From Chrysomallon squamiferum (taxonomy: Eukaryota > Mollusca > Gastropoda > Neomphalida > Peltospiridae), in NCBI GenBank assembly GCA_012295275.1, contig CM022674.1, positions 10,988,675 to 11,052,674 of the forward strand: a DNA stretch of 64,000 nucleotides, given 5' to 3'. Both the position numbers and the translations under genes were made by a program. Positions 61,782-64,000 of this stretch are shown here, one piece after another (the first letter of the stretch is position 1; every line of letters begins with the position of its first letter). The notes under the pieces are model-generated. The model was not told the DNA's origin, searched no databases, and saw only the letters and a list, made by a program, of their open reading frames with translations.

Positions 61782-63795
61782 GTAAAACAGGGCAGCTTAC
61801 TCTGGGGGTGCTAGCAGGTAAAACAGGGCAGCTTACTCTGGGGGTGCTAGCAGGTAAAACAGGGCAGCTTACTCTGGGGGTGCTAGCAGGTAAAACAGAG
61901 CAGCTTACTCTGGGGGTGCTAGCAGGTAAAACAATGGCAGCTTACTCTGGGGGTGCTAGTAGGTAAAATGGCAGCTTACTCTGGGGGTGCTAGCAGGTAA
62001 AACAGAGCAGCTTACTCTGGGGGTGCTAGCAGGTAAAACAGGGCAGCTTACTCTGGGGGTGCTAGCAGGTAAAACAATGGCAGCTTACTCTGGGGGTGCT
62101 AGCAGGTAAAACAATGGCAGCTTACTCTGGGGTTGCTAAAAAACAATGGCAGCTTACTCTGGGGGTGCTAGCAGGTAAAACAATGGCAGCTTACTCTGGG
62201 GGTGCTAGCAGGTAAAACAGAGCAGCTTACTCTGGGGGTGCTAGCAGGTAAAACAATGGCAGCTTACTCTGGGGGTGCTTAACAGGTAAAAACAATGGCA
62301 GCTTACTCTGGGGGTGCTAGTAGGTAAAACGGCAGCTTACTCTGGGGGTGCTGGCAGGTAAAACAGAGCAGCTTACTCTGGGGGTGCTGGCAGGTAAAAC
62401 AGGGCAGCTTACTCTGGGGTTGCTGGCAGGTAAAACAGAGCAGCTTACTCTGGGGGTGCTAGCAGGTAAAACAGGGCAGCTTACTCTGGGGGTGCTGGCA
62501 GGTAAAACAGGGCAGCTTACTCTGGGGGTGCTAGCAGGTAAAACAGGGCAGCTTACTCTGGGGGTGCCGGCAGGTAAAACAGAGCAGCTTACTCTGGGGG
62601 TGCTAGCAGGTAAAACAATGGCAGCTTACTCTGGGGGTGCTAGCAGGTAAAACAGGGCAGCTTACTCTGGGGGTGCTGGCAGGTAAAACAGGGCAGCTTA
62701 CTCTGGGGGTGCTAGCAGGTAAAACAATGGCAGCTTACTCTGGGGGTGCTAGTAGGTAAAACGGCAGCTTACTCTGGGGGTGCTGGCAGGTAAAACAGGG
62801 CAGCTTACTCTGGGGGTGCTGGCAGGTAAAAAACAGAGCAGCTTACTCTGGGGGTGCTGGCAGGTAAAACAGGGCAGCTTACTCTGGGGGTTGCTGGCAG
62901 GTAAAACAGAGCAGCTTACTCTGGGGGTGCTAGCAGGTAAAACAGAGCAGCTTACTCTGGGGGTGCTAGCAGGTAAAACAGGGCAGCTTACTCTGGGGGT
63001 GCTAGCAGGTAAAACAGGGCAGCTTACTCTGGGGGTGCCGGCAGGTAAAACAGAGCAGCTTACTCTGGGGGTGCTAGCAGGTAAAACAGGGCAGCTTACT
63101 CTGGGGGTGCTAGCAGGTAAAACAGAGCAGCTTACTCTGGGGGGGTGCTAGCAGGTAAAACAAGGGCAGCTTACTCTGGGGGTGCTAGTAGGTAAAATGG
63201 CAGCTTACTCTGGGGGTGCTGGCAGGTAAAACAGGGCAGCTTACTCTGGGGGTGCTGGCAGGTAAAAAACAGAGCAGCTTACTCTGGGGGTGCTGGCAGG
63301 TAAAACAGGGCAGCTTACTCTGGGGTTGCTGGCAGGTAAAACAGAGCAGCTTACTCTGGGGGTGCTAGCAGGTAAAACAGAGCAGCTTACTCTGGGGGTG
63401 CTAGCAGGTAAAACAGGGCAGCTTACTCTGGGGGTGCTAGCAGGTAAAACAGGGCAGCTTACTCTGGGGGTGCTGGCAGGTAAAACAGAGCAGCTTACTC
63501 TGGGGGTGCTAGCAGGTAAAACAATGGCAGCTTACTCTGGGGGTGCTAGCAGGTAAAACGGCAGCTTACTCTGGGGGTGCTAGCAGGTAAAACGGCAGCT
63601 TACTCTGGGGGTGCTAGCAGGTAAAACGGCAGCTTACTCTGGGGGTGCTAGCAGGTAAAACAGGGCAGCTTACTCTGGGGGTGCTAGCAGGTAAAATGGC
63701 AGCTTACTCTGGGGGTTCTAGCAGGTAAAACGGCAGCTTACTCTGGGGGTGCTAGCAGGTAAAACGGCAGCTTACTCTGGGGGTTCTGGTAGGTG
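61772..63795 (+). repeat. 36-bp donor-junction array, about 55 units (NADK intron 6)
   Basis: The unit gtgctagcag-gtaaaacag followed by ggcagcttactctgggg is 36 bp. Its first ten bases are the last ten bases of NADK exon 6 (gtgctggcag, ending 61781), and its next bases are the intron 6 donor (gtaaaac). Donors at 61782, 61818, 61854, 61890 and 61926 lie in one continuous frame (VLAGKTGQLTLG per unit), until a 37-bp variant (acaatggcag) shifts the frame and a stop occurs at 61964. Unit variants: gctggcag/gctagcag/gccggcag, acagagcag, aaaatggcag, aaacggcag. Higher-order repetition is visible (for example 62336-62660 resembles 62757-63070 and 63200-63520). Confidence 0.97.
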
Positions 63796-64000
63796 ACAAT
63801 AAATCAGGCTGAAATGAGGACAGAATTTAGCATTTCACATACAAAGAGAAAATATCTAGAGTTTTAGAAGATATATATGCATATATAATGATGACCATTA
63901 GCAGCTTAAACATCATAATCATTGCTGTTTAACTGCTGCTTATTATTATTATTAGTGTTTATATATACATACATATATTATACTTATATACACACACTGT
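63796..64000 (+). other. NADK intron 6 continuing past the array
   Basis: Unique AT-rich sequence with an att triplet run near 63943 and TA repeats. The next NADK exon is not in the window. Confidence 0.7.

Noticed and set aside
62348-63556. Several separate VLAGKTGQLTLG-repeat ORFs as independent proteins
   Set aside because: They are downstream fragments of the NADK intron 6 array without their own promoter or splice context; only the first five units are in frame with exon 6.
61772-63795. Possible CRISPR array
   Set aside because: Head-to-tail 36-bp units without unique spacers, in a eukaryotic intron, with the unit derived from the neighbouring exon end.

Overview
The window is nuclear DNA of an AT-rich invertebrate animal. 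I infer a lophotrochozoan, possibly a mollusc, but the sequence does not fix the clade. The evidence is short exons with GT-AG introns, intron phases that chain correctly, dense simple repeats (CA, TA, GA, TTA, ATC), and proteins found in animals. No bacterial genes, tRNA, rRNA or CRISPR arrays are present.

Three genes account for essentially all coding sequence. (1) On the plus strand, positions 121-31429 hold the last 40 exons of a giant single-pass membrane protein. About 2,530 residues are visible and the 5' end lies outside the window. It reads as a long ectodomain of fibronectin-III-like modules with recurring D(T/I)(T/S)PP linkers, a furin-type site, a low-complexity linker, a second furin-type site, cadherin-like 'NDPPV' modules, two EGF-like units, one membrane helix and a tail of about 100 residues. 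(2) On the minus strand, positions 43436-33914 hold a complete 13-exon, 434-residue CSTF1 (CstF-50), the WD-repeat subunit of the mRNA 3'-end cleavage stimulation factor. It lies tail-to-tail with gene 1. (3) On the plus strand from 43965, the first six exons of NAD kinase (NADK) lie head-to-head with CSTF1 across a 528-bp shared promoter interval. They end at the exon carrying the SLGFLTPF motif, and the rest of the gene is beyond the window. NADK intron 2 spans 13.5 kb and contains two phase-compatible candidate alternative exons.

The standout observation is that many intronic tandem arrays are not random satellites. They are head-to-tail copies of the adjacent splice junction: the acceptor (often with the first exon bases) when the array precedes an exon, or the last exon bases plus donor when it follows one. 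I see this clearly in about nine introns across all three genes. The most striking case is NADK intron 6, where about 55 copies of a 36-bp (12-codon) unit each recreate the donor. The first five donors lie in one uninterrupted reading frame, so each could extend the protein in steps of 12 residues. In contrast, the 86-bp array in gene 1 intron 15 and much of the 67-69-bp array in intron 34 are out of frame.

Other content includes one MITE-like element with terminal inverted repeats in CSTF1 intron 11, two related tRNA-like (SINE-like) fragments, and several VNTR arrays. One of these is a 24-bp array that stays open in all three plus-strand frames and produces spurious long ORFs.
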